Origin: Flavobacterium macrobrachii
Lineage (GTDB): Bacteria; Bacteroidota; Bacteroidia; Flavobacteriales; Flavobacteriaceae
DNA: 57,456 bases
NCBI RefSeq assembly: GCF_014486675.1
Contig: NZ_JACTAC010000012.1
Span: 1 to 57,456, forward strand
Direction: 5' to 3'
A model generated the notes under the pieces. That model was given only the letters and a program-made list of their open reading frames with translations, did not search any database and was not told the DNA's origin. Within the stretch, counting starts at the first letter, position 1. Each line of letters opens with the position of its first letter. The position numbers and the translations under genes are program-made. Positions 1-11,678 of the stretch are shown in pieces.

Positions 1-2
1 TT

Positions 3-296
3 TTAGAACTTGTATCCAATTTTTTAAAACTTGTATCCGACTTTCTAGAAATTATGACTGCAAATCCAAAACTTGCTACTGTCTTTCTAAAACTCACATC
101 CGCTATTTTAAAACTCTTATCTGAGATTATAAAACTTGCAACTGCAATTCCAAAACTATCATCTGACATTATAAAACTTGCAACTGCAATTCTAAAACTC
201 ACTACTGCAATTCCAAAACTCTCATCTGACATTATAAAACTTACAACTGCAATTCCAAAACTCACTACTGCAATTCCAAAACTTTCGTTCAACTTT
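3..296. repeat. 21-bp minisatellite, 14 contiguous units
   Basis: Fourteen back-to-back 21-bp units with the loose consensus NNAAAACT-NNN-A-N-C-N-G-N-N-N-TT run from base 3 to 296 and appear to continue off the left edge. There are no spacers, so this is not a CRISPR array. Because 21 is a multiple of 3, every unit stays in phase. The plus strand is open from the window edge to a stop at 312-314 (first ATG at 54) and reads as heptads such as TAIPKLS and SDIIKLA. The minus strand is also open through all units and reads as heptads such as SFGIAVV. Neither strand shows a convincing start or ribosome binding site, so coding status is undecided. Units alternate between two subtypes (TGCAATT-CC and TGACATT-AT junctions), which suggests growth by duplication of 42-bp pairs. 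Confidence 0.8.
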
Positions 297-331
297 GCAA
301 ATCGAATGATTTAAAACCTAGTTAACGTTTA

Positions 332-366
332 TAAAAAAAGAAACCACTCAATAGAGTGGCTTCTTT
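332..366 (-). terminator. Rho-independent terminator after the DUF3467 gene
   Basis: CCACTC (344-349) pairs with GAGTGG (354-359). The flanks extend the stem, and on the minus strand it is followed by a run of seven Ts. It closes the rpoB-rpoC-DUF3467 transcription unit. Confidence 0.75.
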
Positions 367-391
367 AAATTGAAATAATATAACAGATTTA

Positions 392-706
392 TTAAGCTTG
401 TCCAGTCGGACCAAAGTTCAAAGGAATTTGAGGTTGCTCAGTATCCTTTATTTCTCCATTTACCGCTTCAAATCGGTGAATATTTTCGTTTAATGCTTTC
501 AAAAAACGTTTAGCATGTTGTGGCGTTAAAACAATTCTAGACTTCACCTTAGCTTTGGGAACGCCTGGCATTATTGTAACAAAATCAACAACAAATTCAG
601 AAGCAGAATGGTTGATGATGGCTAAATTAGAATAAATGCCTTCGGCTGTTTTTTCATCAAGTTCAATATTAATTTGACCTTGTTGTTGTGGATTATTATC
701 GCTCAT
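392..706 (-). CDS. DUF3467 domain protein
   Basis: A 104-residue protein recognised as DUF3467, a small conserved bacterial family of unknown function that commonly follows rpoC in Bacteroidota. The core from about residue 12 reads INIELDEKTAEGIYSNLA, followed by a segment with NHSASEFVVDF and a helix with LTPQHAKRFLKAL. There is no signal peptide or membrane segment, so it should be cytoplasmic. It lies 141 bases downstream of rpoC on the same strand but behind the rpoC terminator hairpin, so it is probably expressed partly by readthrough. The family call is firm; the role is unknown. Confidence 0.85.
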   Translation of the reverse strand: MSDNNPQQQGQINIELDEKTAEGIYSNLAIINHSASEFVVDFVTIMPGVPKAKVKSRIVLTPQHAKRFLKALNENIHRFEAVNGEIKDTEQPQIPLNFGPTGQA

Positions 707-711
707 TTGAT

Positions 712-787
712 TTTAGATTTTAGATTTTAAATATTAGATTTTAGATATTAAATATTTGATATTAGGATATTTAATATCTAATATTAA
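712..787. repeat. AT-rich degenerate repeat between rpoC and the DUF3467 gene
   Basis: About 75 bases built almost entirely from variants of TTAGATTTTA, TTAGATATTAAATA and TTTAATATCTAATATT. It contains local inverted repeats but no coding potential. It looks like slippage-derived intergenic sequence. Confidence 0.6.
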
Positions 788-824
788 AAAGCCACTAATT
801 TAAAATATAAAATAGTGGCTTTCA
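782..824 (-). terminator. Rho-independent terminator after rpoC
   Basis: AAAGCCACTA (788-797) pairs perfectly with TAGTGGCTTT (813-822). On the minus strand the stem is followed by a T run. It lies immediately downstream of the rpoC stop codon. Confidence 0.8.
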
Positions 825-847
825 TTTAATAACTACTAATCATTAAA

Positions 848-3800
848 TTAGTAGATGTATTCTTCTCTTTTAGACATGATTTCGTTAAAATCTTCTTTAG
901 AACCTACAATAGTATGATCATAATCTCTCATACCTGTTCCTGCAGGAATTCTATGTCCAACGATAACATTTTCTTTCAAGCCTTCTAATGTATCTACTTT
1001 ACCTGCTACTGCAGCTTCGTTTAATACCTTAGTAGTTTCCTGGAACGATGCCGCCGAAATAAATGATTTCGTTTGAAGCGAAGCTCTAGTAATACCTTGA
1101 AGTACTGGAGTTGCGGTAGCTGTAATTACATCACGAGCAACTACTAGGTTTTTATCGTTACGTTTCAATAAAGAATTCTCATCTCTCAATTCACGTGGTG
1201 AAACAATTTGACCTGGTTTCAATACATCAGAATCTCCAGCATCTTCAACAACTTTCATTCCGTATAATTTATCGTTTTCTTCGATAAAATCACTAGTATG
1301 AATAAGTTGCTCTTCTAAGAATAAAGTATCTCCTGGATCTTCAACTCTAACTTTACGCATCATTTGACGAATAACCACTTCAAAGTGTTTATCATTGATT
1401 TTTACCCCTTGAAGACGGTAAACCTCTTGAATTTCATTTACCAAATACTGTTGAACAGCCGATGGTCCTTGAATTCTAAGAATATCTTCTGGTGTAATAG
1501 CACCGTCAGACAATGGCATACCTGCTTTTACGAAGTCATTTTCTTGAACTAGAATTTGGTTAGAAAGTTTCACTAAATACTTTTTAATTTCACCAAATTT
1601 AGATTCAATAACAATTTCACGGTTACCTCTTTTAATTTTCCCGAAAGAAACAACACCATCAATTTCTGAAACTACCGCTGGGTTTGAAGGATTACGAGCT
1701 TCTAACAACTCGGTAATTCTTGGTAAACCTCCAGTAATATCACCAGCTTTAGAAGAACGACGAGGAATTTTTACAAGGATTTTACCTGCTTTAATTTTCT
1801 CTCCATCTTCTACCATAAGGTGAGCACCAACTGGTAAATTGTAGGTACGAATTAATTCGCCATCTTTACCATAAATGTGTAGTGTTGGAATTAATTTTTT
1901 GTTTCTTCCTTCAGAGATTACTTTTTCTTGGAAACCAGTTTGCTCATCGATTTCAACCATGAACGATTGTCCTTGCTCTAAATCTTCATAAGCTACTTTA
2001 CCAGTAAACTCAGAAATAATAACTCCATTATATGGATCCCATTTACAAATATCTGTTCCTTTTTCAACAACATCACCATCTTTTACATAGATGAATGAAC
2101 CGTAAGGAATGTTATGTGTACTTAATAATATATCGGTTTTAACATCGATTAATTTTAATTCAGTAGAACGAGAGATTACGATATCAACTGTATTTCCTTC
2201 GCTATCTTCACCTTTAACTGTTTTTAAATCTTCAATTTCAAGTCTTCCACCAAATCTTGCAACAATGCTTGATTCCTCAGAAACTCCACCAGCAACTCCA
2301 CCAACGTGGAAGGTACGAAGTGTTAACTGTGTTCCTGGCTCACCAATAGATTGTGCTGCAATAACTCCAACAGCTTCACCTTTTTGTGTCATTTTACCAG
2401 TAGCTAAGTTTCTTCCGTAACATTTAGCACAGATACCTTTTTTAGCTTCACAAGTTAATGGCGAACGAACATCTACTCTTTCAACTGGAGATTCTTCAAT
2501 TGTTTTTACAATGGCTTCAGTAATTTGCTCACCTGCATGAACCAATACTTCGTTAGTCAATGGATTGATAACATCTTGTAAAGCAACACGTCCAAGAATT
2601 CTTTCTCCTAATGTTTCAACAACTTCTTCGTTTTTCTTTAAAGCAGAAACTTCTATTCCTCTTAATGTTCCACAATCTACAGAGTTTACAATTACGTCTT
2701 GAGAAACGTCATGTAAACGACGAGTTAAGTAACCCGCATCAGCCGTTTTCAAAGCCGTATCCGCAAGTCCTTTACGCGCACCGTGAGTAGAAATAAAGTA
2801 CTCAAGGATTGAAAGACCTTCTTTAAAGTTAGAAAGAATTGGGTTTTCAATAATTTCACCACCACCAGCAGTTGATTTTTTCGGCTTAGCCATCAAACCA
2901 CGCATACCAGTTAACTGACGAATTTGCTCTTTAGAACCACGCGCTCCAGAGTCAAGCATCATATATACCGAGTTGAAACCTTGTTGGTCTTCACGGATAT
3001 TTTTCATAGCCAACTCAGTCAATTGAGCATTGGCAGAAGTCCAAATATCAATAACTTGGTTATAACGCTCGTTGTTGGTAATTAATCCCATGTTATAGTT
3101 CATAGAAATACCTTCAACTTGCTCTCTTGCGTCTGCAATTAATTTTTCTTTTTGCTCTGGAATTCTAATATCACCTAAACTGAATGATAATCCACCACGG
3201 AATGCAAATTTGTATCCCATGTCTTTCATGTTATCAAGGAAAGCTGCCGTTGTAGGAACATCAGTTACTGCAAGGATTTTTCCAATAATATCACGTAAGT
3301 TCTTTTTAGTCAATACTTCATTGATATATCCAGCTGCTTCAGGTACTACTTCATTAAATAATACTCTACCGGCAGTTGTTTGAATAATTTTATAAACCAA
3401 CTCACCATTTTCATTGAAATCTTTTGCTCTAATTTTCACACGAGCATTCAATTCAATTCTTCCTTCGTTTAACGCAATATTACACTCTTCAGCAGAATAG
3501 AACGTTAAACCTTCACCTAAAATTGGGTGTTCTGGAGTTGATAATCTTTCTTTGGTCATATAATATAGACCAAGTACCATGTCCTGAGAAGGAACCGTAA
3601 TTGGCGCACCATTTGCAGGATTCAAGATATTGTGTGAAGCCAACATTAATAATTGTGCTTCCAAAATAGCTTCTGGTCCAAGTGGTAAGTGAACCGCCAT
3701 CTGGTCACCATCAAAATCCGCGTTGAATGCCGTACAAACTAACGGGTGTAATTGGATTGCTTTTCCTTCAATTAATTTTGGCTGGAAAGCTTGAATACCC

Positions 3801-5158
3801 AATCTGTGCAAAGTAGGAGCACGATTCAGTAATACTGGATGTCCTTTGATTACATTTTCTAAGATATCCCAAACTACTGGTTCTTTTTTGTCGATTATTT
3901 TCTTAGCCGACTTAACTGTTTTAACAATTCCTCTTTCGATTAATTTACGAATAACGAATGGTTTGTACAATTCAGCAGCCATATCTTTTGGCAAACCACA
4001 TTCGAACAATTTCATTTCTGGTCCAACAACAATTACCGAACGAGCAGAATAATCCACACGTTTTCCTAATAAGTTTTGACGGAAACGACCTTGTTTACCT
4101 TTCAATGAATCGGAAAGTGATTTTAATGGTCTGTTTGATTCTGTTTTAACCGCAGAAGCTTTACGAGTGTTATCAAATAATGAATCTACTGATTCTTGTA
4201 ACATACGTTTCTCGTTTCTCAAGATTACTTCTGGAGCTTTAATCTCCATTAATCTTTTTAAACGATTGTTACGAATGATAACTCTTCTGTACAAATCGTT
4301 CAAATCAGATGTTGCAAAACGACCTCCATCAAGCGGCACTAACGGACGTAATTCTGGTGGAATAACTGGAATTACTTTTAAAATCATCCATTCTGGACGG
4401 TTTTCTCTGTTTAGATTTGCTTCACGGAAAGACTCTACAACTTGCAATCTCTTTAACGCTTCTGTTTTTCTTTGTTTCGATGTTTCGTTATTAGCATTGT
4501 GACGTAATTCATATGACAAAGCATCTAAATCTGTACGTGCTAATAAATCCATAATACATTCAGCACCCATTTTGGCAATGAATTTATTAGGATCATTATC
4601 ATCTAAATATTGGTTTTCCATTGGAAGTGTATCTAAAATATTCAAATACTCTTCTTCTGTTAAAAAGTCTAATCTGTTTAATTCTTCGCCATCAACATTT
4701 TTAGCAATACCAGCTTGAATTACTACATATCTTTCGTAGTAAATAATCATATCTAATTTCTTAGATGGTAATCCAAGGATATAACCAATTTTGTTTGGCA
4801 ACGAACGGAAGTACCAGATATGAGCAATTGGAACAACTAGGTTGATGTGTCCAACTCTATCACGACGTACTTTTTTCTCAGTAACTTCAACACCACAACG
4901 GTCACAAACGATTCCTTTATAACGGATTCTTTTGTATTTACCACAAGCACATTCAAAATCTTTTACTGGACCGAAAATTCTTTCACAGAAAAGACCATCA
5001 CGTTCTGGTTTGTGTGTTCTATAGTTGATAGTTTCTGGCTTCAACACTTCGCCTCTTGACTCAGCCAAGATAGACTCTGGAGAAGCTAAACCAATTGAAA
5101 TCCTATCAAACCTTTTGATAGTATTTTTATTGTCCTTATTATTTCTATTATTCATCAT
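848..5158 (-). CDS. rpoC: DNA-directed RNA polymerase subunit beta'
   Basis: Largest catalytic subunit of RNA polymerase, 1436 residues, the usual length for Bacteroidota. The N-terminal zinc ribbon is visible (CACGKYKR followed by CDRCGVEV). The Mg-binding catalytic loop [12 protein letters not shown] is intact, as is the second Cys cluster [16 protein letters not shown] that completes the C-terminal zinc site. Trigger-loop and bridge-helix regions (around [19 protein letters not shown] and [20 protein letters not shown]) are conserved. The start MMNNRNN is followed closely by the conserved motif [12 protein letters not shown], so the true start could be either Met. It follows rpoB after 287 bases and shares its transcript. 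Confidence 0.98.
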   Translation of the reverse strand: MMNNRNNKDNKNTIKRFDRISIGLASPESILAESRGEVLKPETINYRTHKPERDGLFCERIFGPVKDFECACGKYKRIRYKGIVCDRCGVEVTEKKVRRDRVGHINLVVPIAHIWYFRSLPNKIGYILGLPSKKLDMIIYYERYVVIQAGIAKNVDGEELNRLDFLTEEEYLNILDTLPMENQYLDDNDPNKFIAKMGAECIMDLLARTDLDALSYELRHNANNETSKQRKTEALKRLQVVESFREANLNRENRPEWMILKVIPVIPPELRPLVPLDGGRFATSDLNDLYRRVIIRNNRLKRLMEIKAPEVILRNEKRMLQESVDSLFDNTRKASAVKTESNRPLKSLSDSLKGKQGRFRQNLLGKRVDYSARSVIVVGPEMKLFECGLPKDMAAELYKPFVIRKLIERGIVKTVKSAKKIIDKKEPVVWDILENVIKGHPVLLNRAPTLHRLGIQAFQPKLIEGKAIQLHPLVCTAFNADFDGDQMAVHLPLGPEAILEAQLLMLASHNILNPANGAPITVPSQDMVLGLYYMTKERLSTPEHPILGEGLTFYSAEECNIALNEGRIELNARVKIRAKDFNENGELVYKIIQTTAGRVLFNEVVPEAAGYINEVLTKKNLRDIIGKILAVTDVPTTAAFLDNMKDMGYKFAFRGGLSFSLGDIRIPEQKEKLIADAREQVEGISMNYNMGLITNNERYNQVIDIWTSANAQLTELAMKNIREDQQGFNSVYMMLDSGARGSKEQIRQLTGMRGLMAKPKKSTAGGGEIIENPILSNFKEGLSILEYFISTHGARKGLADTALKTADAGYLTRRLHDVSQDVIVNSVDCGTLRGIEVSALKKNEEVVETLGERILGRVALQDVINPLTNEVLVHAGEQITEAIVKTIEESPVERVDVRSPLTCEAKKGICAKCYGRNLATGKMTQKGEAVGVIAAQSIGEPGTQLTLRTFHVGGVAGGVSEESSIVARFGGRLEIEDLKTVKGEDSEGNTVDIVISRSTELKLIDVKTDILLSTHNIPYGSFIYVKDGDVVEKGTDICKWDPYNGVIISEFTGKVAYEDLEQGQSFMVEIDEQTGFQEKVISEGRNKKLIPTLHIYGKDGELIRTYNLPVGAHLMVEDGEKIKAGKILVKIPRRSSKAGDITGGLPRITELLEARNPSNPAVVSEIDGVVSFGKIKRGNREIVIESKFGEIKKYLVKLSNQILVQENDFVKAGMPLSDGAITPEDILRIQGPSAVQQYLVNEIQEVYRLQGVKINDKHFEVVIRQMMRKVRVEDPGDTLFLEEQLIHTSDFIEENDKLYGMKVVEDAGDSDVLKPGQIVSPRELRDENSLLKRNDKNLVVARDVITATATPVLQGITRASLQTKSFISAASFQETTKVLNEAAVAGKVDTLEGLKENVIVGHRIPAGTGMRDYDHTIVGSKEDFNEIMSKREEYIY

Positions 5159-5374
5159 AGTTTTTACTATTGATTTATTTCTATTAATTGAACTTAGATT
5201 TATGATTTTTGTTTTTCTAAAAAAACTAAACCATTAAGTTACTACCTCGAATTACTTCTCAAAACCTCAAGTCTCTTTCACCTTGAAGTGCTAGTTATAC
5301 AATTTAATATTGCATAAAAAATCGGAACGGTTTACGGGTATAAATCTTTAAAAACTTATTATAAATTACTCTTT

Positions 5375-5444
5375 AGTTATCAGTTATCGGTTTTCTGTTA
5401 TCAGTTTTGAAACCGAGAACTGAAAACCGACAACAAAGAACTGA
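5375..5444. repeat. Imperfect hairpin repeat in the rpoB-rpoC gap
   Basis: The 287-base gap between rpoB and rpoC holds a segment with repeated CAGTTATC/CGGTTTTC words whose arms (CGGTTTTC and GAAAACCG) can pair. The shape, with direct copies followed by inverted copies, resembles the short intergenic repeats common in flavobacterial chromosomes. No coding potential was seen. There is no clear T run, so it is probably not a terminator. Confidence 0.5.
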
Positions 5445-5445
5445 T

Positions 5446-8400
5446 TTATTCTTCTAATCTGATGTCTAATCCAAGACCTTTCAATTCGTGCATCAATACG
5501 TTGAACGATTCTGGTAATCCTGGTTCTGGCATAGTTTCTCCTTTTACAATAGCTTCGTATGTTTTAGCTCTACCAATAACGTCATCCGATTTAACAGTCA
5601 AGATTTCTCTTAGCGTGCTTGATGCTCCATAAGCTTCAAGTGCCCAAACCTCCATTTCTCCAAAACGCTGACCTCCAAACTGAGCTTTACCTCCAAGTGG
5701 TTGTTGCGTAATCAATGAGTATGGACCAATTGAACGAGCGTGCATTTTATCATCAACCATGTGTCCAAGTTTCAACATATAGATAACTCCAACAGTTGCT
5801 GGTTGATGGAAACGTTCTCCTGTTCCACCATCATATAAATAAGTGTGACCAAAACGTGGAATTCCAGCTTCGTCAGTTAACTCATTAATTTGGTCTAATG
5901 TTGCTCCGTCAAAAATTGGTGTAGCATATTTTCTACCTAATTTTTGTCCAGCCCAACCAAGAACGGTTTCATAAATCTGCCCAATGTTCATACGTGAAGG
6001 TACACCAAGTGGGTTCAATACGATATCAACTGGCGTTCCATCTTCAAGGAAAGGCATATCTTCGTCTCTTACGATACGAGCAACAATACCTTTGTTTCCG
6101 TGACGTCCTGCCATTTTATCACCAACTTTTAACTTACGTTTTTTAGCGATATAAACTTTAGCAAGTTTCAAAATTCCAGCTGGTAATTCATCTCCAACTG
6201 TAATTGTGAATTTTTCTCTTCTCAACGCACCTTGTAAATCGTTTAATTTGATTTTATAATTGTGAATTAAGTCATTAACTAAAATGTTAGTTTCATCATC
6301 AGAAACCCATTGACCTTTGGTTAAGTGAGCAAAATCTTCAACTGACTGTAACATCTTTTTAGAGTATTTTTTACCTTTTGGAAGAACTTCTTCACCTAGG
6401 TCATTCATTACTCCTTGTGACGTTTTACCATCAACGATTTCAAATAGTTTTTCGATTAATCTGTCTTTTAATTCAACAAATTTAGTTTCGAATTCCATTT
6501 CCAAAGCCGTCAAATCGTCTTTATCTTTGGTACGTTTCTTTTTATCTTTTACCGCGCGAGCGAATAGTTTTTTATCTAAAACTACACCGTGTAATGATGG
6601 AGAAGCTTTTAATGAAGCATCTTTTACATCACCTGCTTTGTCTCCAAAGATTGCTCTTAAAAGTTTTTCTTCTGGAGTTGGGTCTGATTCTCCTTTTGGT
6701 GTAATTTTTCCGATTAGGATGTCGCCAGGTTTAACTTCGGCACCAATTCTAATCATTCCATTTTCATCTAAATCTTTAGTAGCTTCTTCAGAAACGTTAG
6801 GAATATCATTAGTTAACTCTTCGTTACCTAATTTAGTATCTCTAACTTCTAATGAATAATCATCTACGTGGATTGAGGTAAAAATATCATCACGAACTAC
6901 TTTTTCAGAGATTACAATTGCATCCTCGAAGTTGTAACCTTTCCATGGCATGAACGCTACTTTAAGGTTTCTTCCAAGTGCTAATTCTCCGTTTTGAGTA
7001 GCATATCCTTCACAAAGTACTTGACCTTTTGTAACTCTGTCACCTTTTCTAACGATTGGTTTCAGGTTGATAGATGTACTTTGATTTGTTTTTCTGAATT
7101 TGATTAATTGATATGTCTTTTCGTCAGCATCAAAACTTACCATTCTTTCAGCATCGGTTCTATCGTACTTAATGGTAATCATGTTAGCATCAACGTATTC
7201 AACAGTTCCGTTACCTTCTGCATTAATCAATACTCTCGAGTCAGAAGCAACTTGTCTTTCAAGACCTGTTCCTACGATTGGAGATTCTGGACGTAATAAT
7301 GGAACGGCTTGACGCATCATGTTTGATCCCATCAACGCACGGTTCGCATCATCATGCTCCAAGAAAGGAATTAATGAAGCCGAAATCGAAGCAATTTGGT
7401 TTGGCGCAACGTCAGTATAATGAACAACATTTGGCTCAACTACAGGGAAATCGCCTTCTTCACGAGCAATAACTTTGTCAGCTGTGATTTTTCCGTTAGC
7501 ATCCATTTCGATGTTTGCCTGAGCAATCATTTTTCCTTCTTCTTCTTCTGCACTTAAATAAATAGGTTCAGAAACTAAGTCAACTTGTCCGTTAGTTACT
7601 TTACGGTAAGGTGTTTCGATGAATCCCATTCCGTTAACTTTAGCATAAACACCAAGAGAAGAAATCAATCCAATGTTTGGTCCTTCAGGAGTTTCAATTG
7701 GACAAAGTCTTCCGTAGTGCGTATAGTGAACGTCACGAACCTCGAAACCAGCTCTTTCTCTCGAAAGTCCTCCTGGTCCAAGTGCTGATAATCTTCTTTT
7801 GTGTGTAATCTCTGCCAATGGATTCGTTTGATCCATAAATTGAGATAACTGGTTAGTACCAAAGAAAGAGTTGATAACCGAAGATAATGTTTTAGCATTA
7901 ATCAAATCGATTGGTGTAAACACCTCGTTATCTCTAACGTTCATTCTCTCACGAATGGTTCTTGCCATACGAGCCAAACCAACACCAAATTGTTGAGAAA
8001 GTTGTTCACCAACTGTTCTAACACGACGGTTTGACAAGTGATCAATATCATCAATCTCGGCTTTTGAATTGATTAACTCAATCAAATATTTTACGATAGT
8101 AATGATATCTTCTTTTGTTAAAACTTGTTTTTCCATAGGAATATCAAGGTTTAACTTTTTGTTCATTCTATAACGACCTACTTCACCTAAGTTATAACGT
8201 TGGTCAGAGAAGAATAATTTATCGATAATACCACGAGCAGTCTCTTCATCAGGCGGTTCTGCATTACGCAACTGACGATAGATGTGCTCAACAGCTTCTT
8301 TTTCAGAGTTTGTTGGATCTTTTTGTAATGTGTTGTGGATAATTGCATAATCTGCTTGATTGTTATCCTCTTTGTGTAACAAAATAGATTTTACATTAGA

Positions 8401-9261
8401 ATCAATGATTTCTTCTACATTATCTTTATCGATAATAGTATCACGATCTAATATAATTTCATTACGCTCAATAGATACTACTTCACCTGTATCTTCGTCA
8501 ACGAAATCTTCATGCCATGTATTCAAAACACGTGCAGCAAGTTTTCTACCGATGTATTTTTTAAGACCTGTTTTTGAAACTTTGATTTCTTCTGCAAGGT
8601 CAAAAATTTCAAGAATATCTTTATCACGCTCAAAACCGATGGCACGGAAAAGAGTCGTTACTGGTAATTTTTTCTTTCTATCAATATACGCATACATTAC
8701 GTTGTTGATATCGGTAGCAAATTCTATCCAAGAACCTTTAAAAGGAATTACTCTGGCAGAATATAATTTGGTTCCATTAGCATGGAATGATTGTCCAAAG
8801 AAAACACCAGGTGAACGGTGTAATTGAGAAACCACAACTCTTTCAGCACCATTTATAACGAAAGTACCACTTGGTGTCATGTAAGGAATTGTTCCTAGAT
8901 ATACGTCTTGAACGATAGTTTCAAAATCCTCATGTTCTGGATCTGTACAGTAAAGCTTTAGTCTGGCTTTAAGGGGAACGCTGTAAGTTAAACCTCTATC
9001 AATACATTCTTCGATCGTGTAACGTGGTGGATCTACGAAGTAATCTAAAAATTCTAATACAAATTGGTTTCTTGTATCTGTAATTGGGAAGTTCTCCATG
9101 AAGGTATTATATAAACCTTCGTTGCCTCTTTCATCTGATTTCGTTTCTAATTGGAAGAAATCTTTAAAAGATTTTACCTGCACATCTAGAAAATCTGGAT
9201 ATTGAGGTATATTTTTTGTTGAGGCAAAATTCAATCTTTCAGTCTGATTTGTTATCATCAA
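5446..9261 (-). CDS. rpoB: DNA-directed RNA polymerase subunit beta
   Basis: Catalytic subunit of RNA polymerase, 1271 residues, full length. The rifampicin-binding cluster ([20 protein letters not shown] then LSALGPGGL) carries the wild-type Asp, His and Ser positions, so no classical rifampicin-resistance substitution is visible. The motif [17 protein letters not shown] and the C-terminal clamp-contact region ([20 protein letters not shown]) are intact. The start is ambiguous between the two adjacent Met codons of [12 protein letters not shown]. It is cotranscribed with rplL upstream through a leaky terminator and with rpoC downstream. Confidence 0.98.
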   Translation of the reverse strand: MMITNQTERLNFASTKNIPQYPDFLDVQVKSFKDFFQLETKSDERGNEGLYNTFMENFPITDTRNQFVLEFLDYFVDPPRYTIEECIDRGLTYSVPLKARLKLYCTDPEHEDFETIVQDVYLGTIPYMTPSGTFVINGAERVVVSQLHRSPGVFFGQSFHANGTKLYSARVIPFKGSWIEFATDINNVMYAYIDRKKKLPVTTLFRAIGFERDKDILEIFDLAEEIKVSKTGLKKYIGRKLAARVLNTWHEDFVDEDTGEVVSIERNEIILDRDTIIDKDNVEEIIDSNVKSILLHKEDNNQADYAIIHNTLQKDPTNSEKEAVEHIYRQLRNAEPPDEETARGIIDKLFFSDQRYNLGEVGRYRMNKKLNLDIPMEKQVLTKEDIITIVKYLIELINSKAEIDDIDHLSNRRVRTVGEQLSQQFGVGLARMARTIRERMNVRDNEVFTPIDLINAKTLSSVINSFFGTNQLSQFMDQTNPLAEITHKRRLSALGPGGLSRERAGFEVRDVHYTHYGRLCPIETPEGPNIGLISSLGVYAKVNGMGFIETPYRKVTNGQVDLVSEPIYLSAEEEEGKMIAQANIEMDANGKITADKVIAREEGDFPVVEPNVVHYTDVAPNQIASISASLIPFLEHDDANRALMGSNMMRQAVPLLRPESPIVGTGLERQVASDSRVLINAEGNGTVEYVDANMITIKYDRTDAERMVSFDADEKTYQLIKFRKTNQSTSINLKPIVRKGDRVTKGQVLCEGYATQNGELALGRNLKVAFMPWKGYNFEDAIVISEKVVRDDIFTSIHVDDYSLEVRDTKLGNEELTNDIPNVSEEATKDLDENGMIRIGAEVKPGDILIGKITPKGESDPTPEEKLLRAIFGDKAGDVKDASLKASPSLHGVVLDKKLFARAVKDKKKRTKDKDDLTALEMEFETKFVELKDRLIEKLFEIVDGKTSQGVMNDLGEEVLPKGKKYSKKMLQSVEDFAHLTKGQWVSDDETNILVNDLIHNYKIKLNDLQGALRREKFTITVGDELPAGILKLAKVYIAKKRKLKVGDKMAGRHGNKGIVARIVRDEDMPFLEDGTPVDIVLNPLGVPSRMNIGQIYETVLGWAGQKLGRKYATPIFDGATLDQINELTDEAGIPRFGHTYLYDGGTGERFHQPATVGVIYMLKLGHMVDDKMHARSIGPYSLITQQPLGGKAQFGGQRFGEMEVWALEAYGASSTLREILTVKSDDVIGRAKTYEAIVKGETMPEPGLPESFNVLMHELKGLGLDIRLEE

Positions 9262-9454
9262 TGGACAAAATTTTGATTTAAAAAAAGTAATTTTTGTGTA
9301 AAAACACTGTTCAATCTCTACTTTCCTTTTTTTTGATAATCAATACCTCTTAAAAATAAACCAGGAAAATTGTCTATTTTTTTCTTCGTATTGATTAAAA
9401 GCTCCTTCGTAATTTGAGCTATGCAGTAATAAAATTTATATAATTTTATTATAC

Positions 9455-9498
9455 GAAAAATGGTTTAGGTCTTTGAGGGTTAACTCAAGACCTAAACC
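9455..9498 (-). terminator. Hairpin terminator/attenuator between rplL and rpoB
   Basis: GGTTTAGGTCTT (9462-9473) pairs with AAGACCTAAACC (9487-9498). The stem extends inward through TGAG/CTCA and is followed on the minus strand by a T run. Its place between rplL and rpoB matches the known partial attenuator position in other bacteria, which lowers polymerase subunit output relative to ribosomal proteins. Attenuation here is inference. Confidence 0.75.
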
Positions 9499-9520
9499 TA
9501 GTTCTAAAACCGGTGTGTTA

Positions 9521-9892
9521 TTATTTTAACTCAACAACAGCTCCAGCTTCTTCTAAAGATTTTTTCAAACCTTCAGCTTCTGCTTTAGAAACTCCTTCTT
9601 TAATATTAGAAGGTGCACCATCAACGATATCCTTTGCTTCTTTCAAGCCAAGACCTGTTAATTCTTTAACCGCTTTAACTACTGCTAATTTAGAAGCACC
9701 AGCATCTTTCAATACTACTGTAAATTCTGTTTGTTCTTCAGCAGCACCTGCATCAGCTCCACCAGCAGCAACTACTACAGCTGCAGCAGCTGGTTCGATA
9801 CCATAATCGTCTTTTAATATTGTTGCTAAATCGTTAACTTCTTTAACTGTTAAGTTAACTAATTGTTCTGCGAATTGTTTTAAATCTGCCAT
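9521..9892 (-). CDS. rplL: 50S ribosomal protein L7/L12
   Basis: The 123-residue stalk protein of the large ribosomal subunit, which recruits translation GTPases. The N-terminal dimerisation helix ([20 protein letters not shown]) leads into an Ala/Gly-rich hinge (about residues 35-52) and the conserved C-terminal domain with [19 protein letters not shown]. It follows rplJ by 56 bases and ends before the rplL-rpoB hairpin. Confidence 0.97.
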   Translation of the reverse strand: MADLKQFAEQLVNLTVKEVNDLATILKDDYGIEPAAAAVVVAAGGADAGAAEEQTEFTVVLKDAGASKLAVVKAVKELTGLGLKEAKDIVDGAPSNIKEGVSKAEAEGLKKSLEEAGAVVELK

Positions 9893-9948
9893 TTTTTCTA
9901 TCGTTTAAAATGTTCTTTTAATTAAATATGTTTTTTTAGTCTGCTCGA

Positions 9949-10449
9949 TTATTCAGCTGCTTCACCTTTTTGTTCTGCATTATTTAATAATGCTGAAATA
10001 ATACGTTGAGCAGGAGATTGAAGCAATCCGATGATTTCACCGATAACTTCTTCTTTAGATTTAAGAGATGCTAAGCTATCTAATAAGTTATCTCCAATGT
10101 AGATTTCATTATTAATGAAAGCACCTTTTAAAAGTGGTTTATCAGATTTCTTGCGGAAATCTTTAATGATTTTTGCAGGAGCATTTGCAACTTCAGCAAT
10201 GAAAATTGAAGAATTTCCTTTTAATACTGATGGTAAATCTCCATAATCATTAGCAGAAGCTACCATTGCTTTTTCAAGTAATGTATTTTTAACAACTTCT
10301 AATTTAATTCCAGCTTTAAAACAAGCTCTTCTTAAGTTTGAAGTAGTTTCTGCATTTAATCCAGATGTATCTGCAATATATACAATGTTTGCATCAGCCA
10401 ACTTTGCAGTTAAATCTTCTATCGCGATTGATTTTTCTTCTCTAGTCAT
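9949..10449 (-). CDS. rplJ: 50S ribosomal protein L10
   Basis: The 166-residue L10, which anchors the L7/L12 stalk dimers to 23S rRNA. The N-terminal RNA-binding domain is recognisable (TREEKSIAIEDLTAKLADAN, then TSGLNAETTSNLRRACF), and the C-terminal helix that binds L12 dimers ends in an acidic/Ala tail. It sits between rplA and rplL in the conserved order. L10 typically autoregulates its operon; no specific leader structure was identified here. Confidence 0.96.
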   Translation of the reverse strand: MTREEKSIAIEDLTAKLADANIVYIADTSGLNAETTSNLRRACFKAGIKLEVVKNTLLEKAMVASANDYGDLPSVLKGNSSIFIAEVANAPAKIIKDFRKKSDKPLLKGAFINNEIYIGDNLLDSLASLKSKEEVIGEIIGLLQSPAQRIISALLNNAEQKGEAAE

Positions 10450-10472
10450 AATAAAATATGTTTAACTACCAA

Positions 10473-11162
10473 TTATACAGCTTTAGGATCTAAAGCGATA
10501 GCAGGACTCATTGTACTAGACAAGTGGATAGACTTGATGTAAGTACCTTTAGCTGCAGTTGGTTTCATTTTAATTAATGTTTGAATAATTTCGTGAGCGT
10601 TATCAACGATTTTGTCAGCTTCGAAAGAAATTCTTCCGATACCAGCGTGAACAATACCTGTTTTGTCAACTTTGAAGTCAATTTTTCCCGCTTTTACTTC
10701 AGCAACAGCTTTACCAATTTCCATAGTAACTGTTCCTGTTTTAGGGTTAGGCATTAAACCTCTTGGACCTAACACACGTCCTAGTGGGCCTAATTTACCC
10801 ATGATAGCTGGCATAGTAATGATTACATCAACATCAGTCCAACCATCTTTAATTTTTTGAAGGTAATCGTCTAATCCTACGAAATCAGCACCAGCAGCTT
10901 TAGCTTCTGCTTCTTTATCTGGAGTTACTAAAGCTAATACTTTAGTATCTTTACCAGTTCCGTGAGGAAGCGTTACAACACCTCTTACCATTTGATTTGC
11001 TTTTCTTGGATCTACTCCTAGACGAACAGCAATATCTACAGACTCATCAAATTTTGCAGAAGCAACTGTTTTCAATAAGGATGAAGCATCTTTTAATGAA
11101 TACAATTTATTTTTCTCAATTTTTGAAGCAGCCTCTTTTTGTTTTTTAGTCAATTTTGCCAT
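10473..11162 (-). CDS. rplA: 50S ribosomal protein L1
   Basis: The 229-residue L1 stalk protein of the E-site side of the 50S subunit, full length. Signature segments are [20 protein letters not shown], the motif [15 protein letters not shown], and the C-terminal [20 protein letters not shown]. It starts 8 bases after rplK, so the two are a translationally linked pair. L1 is a classical translational repressor of rplK-rplA; an operator was not resolved by eye. Confidence 0.97.
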   Translation of the reverse strand: MAKLTKKQKEAASKIEKNKLYSLKDASSLLKTVASAKFDESVDIAVRLGVDPRKANQMVRGVVTLPHGTGKDTKVLALVTPDKEAEAKAAGADFVGLDDYLQKIKDGWTDVDVIITMPAIMGKLGPLGRVLGPRGLMPNPKTGTVTMEIGKAVAEVKAGKIDFKVDKTGIVHAGIGRISFEADKIVDNAHEIIQTLIKMKPTAAKGTYIKSIHLSSTMSPAIALDPKAV

Positions 11163-11170
11163 TTCTTACC

Positions 11171-11611
11171 TTATTTTAGAGGAGAATCTCCAGTTACAGT
11201 TATACCCATAGATCTAGCTGTTCCAGCAATCATGCTCATAGCAGATTCAATTGTGAAAGCATTTAAATCAGTCATCTTGTCTTCAGCGATTGCTTTAATT
11301 TGGTCCCAAGTGATACTTCCCACTTTACGACGGTTTGGCTCGCCAGAACCAGATTTTAATTTAGCAGCGTCCAATAACTGAACTGCAGCAGGTGGAGTTT
11401 TTACAACAAAATCGAATGATTTGTCTTTGTACACAGTAATTTGTACTGGTAATACTTTGCCAGGTTGATCTTGGGTTCTAGCATTAAATTGCTTACAGAA
11501 CTCCATGATATTAACCCCAGCAGCTCCCAAAGCAGGTCCAACCGGTGGCGACGGGTTCGCAGCACCTCCCTTAACTTGTAGTTTAACTACTTTACTAATT
11601 TCTTTAGCCAT
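11171..11611 (-). CDS. rplK: 50S ribosomal protein L11
   Basis: The 146-residue L11, which forms the GTPase-associated centre with 23S rRNA. The N-terminal domain has the Pro-rich [20 protein letters not shown] signature. The C-terminal RNA-binding domain has [20 protein letters not shown] and ends [12 protein letters not shown]. It follows nusG after 67 bases and precedes rplA. Confidence 0.97.
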   Translation of the reverse strand: MAKEISKVVKLQVKGGAANPSPPVGPALGAAGVNIMEFCKQFNARTQDQPGKVLPVQITVYKDKSFDFVVKTPPAAVQLLDAAKLKSGSGEPNRRKVGSITWDQIKAIAEDKMTDLNAFTIESAMSMIAGTARSMGITVTGDSPLK

Positions 11612-11678
11612 TTCTTAAAAATTTTACATCTCTCAATTGGAAGCGATTGATGTGGTTTATTGTATTTGTAACAAAAAA

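Noticed and set aside
3..296. CRISPR array at the left edge
   Set aside because: The 21-bp units are contiguous with no unique spacers, and no cas gene is present.
2109..2420. Antisense open frames within rpoC and rpoB (for example 2109-2420, 6527-6859, 8360-8827)
   Set aside because: They are shadows of highly conserved genes on the opposite strand, with no independent start signals or recognisable domains.
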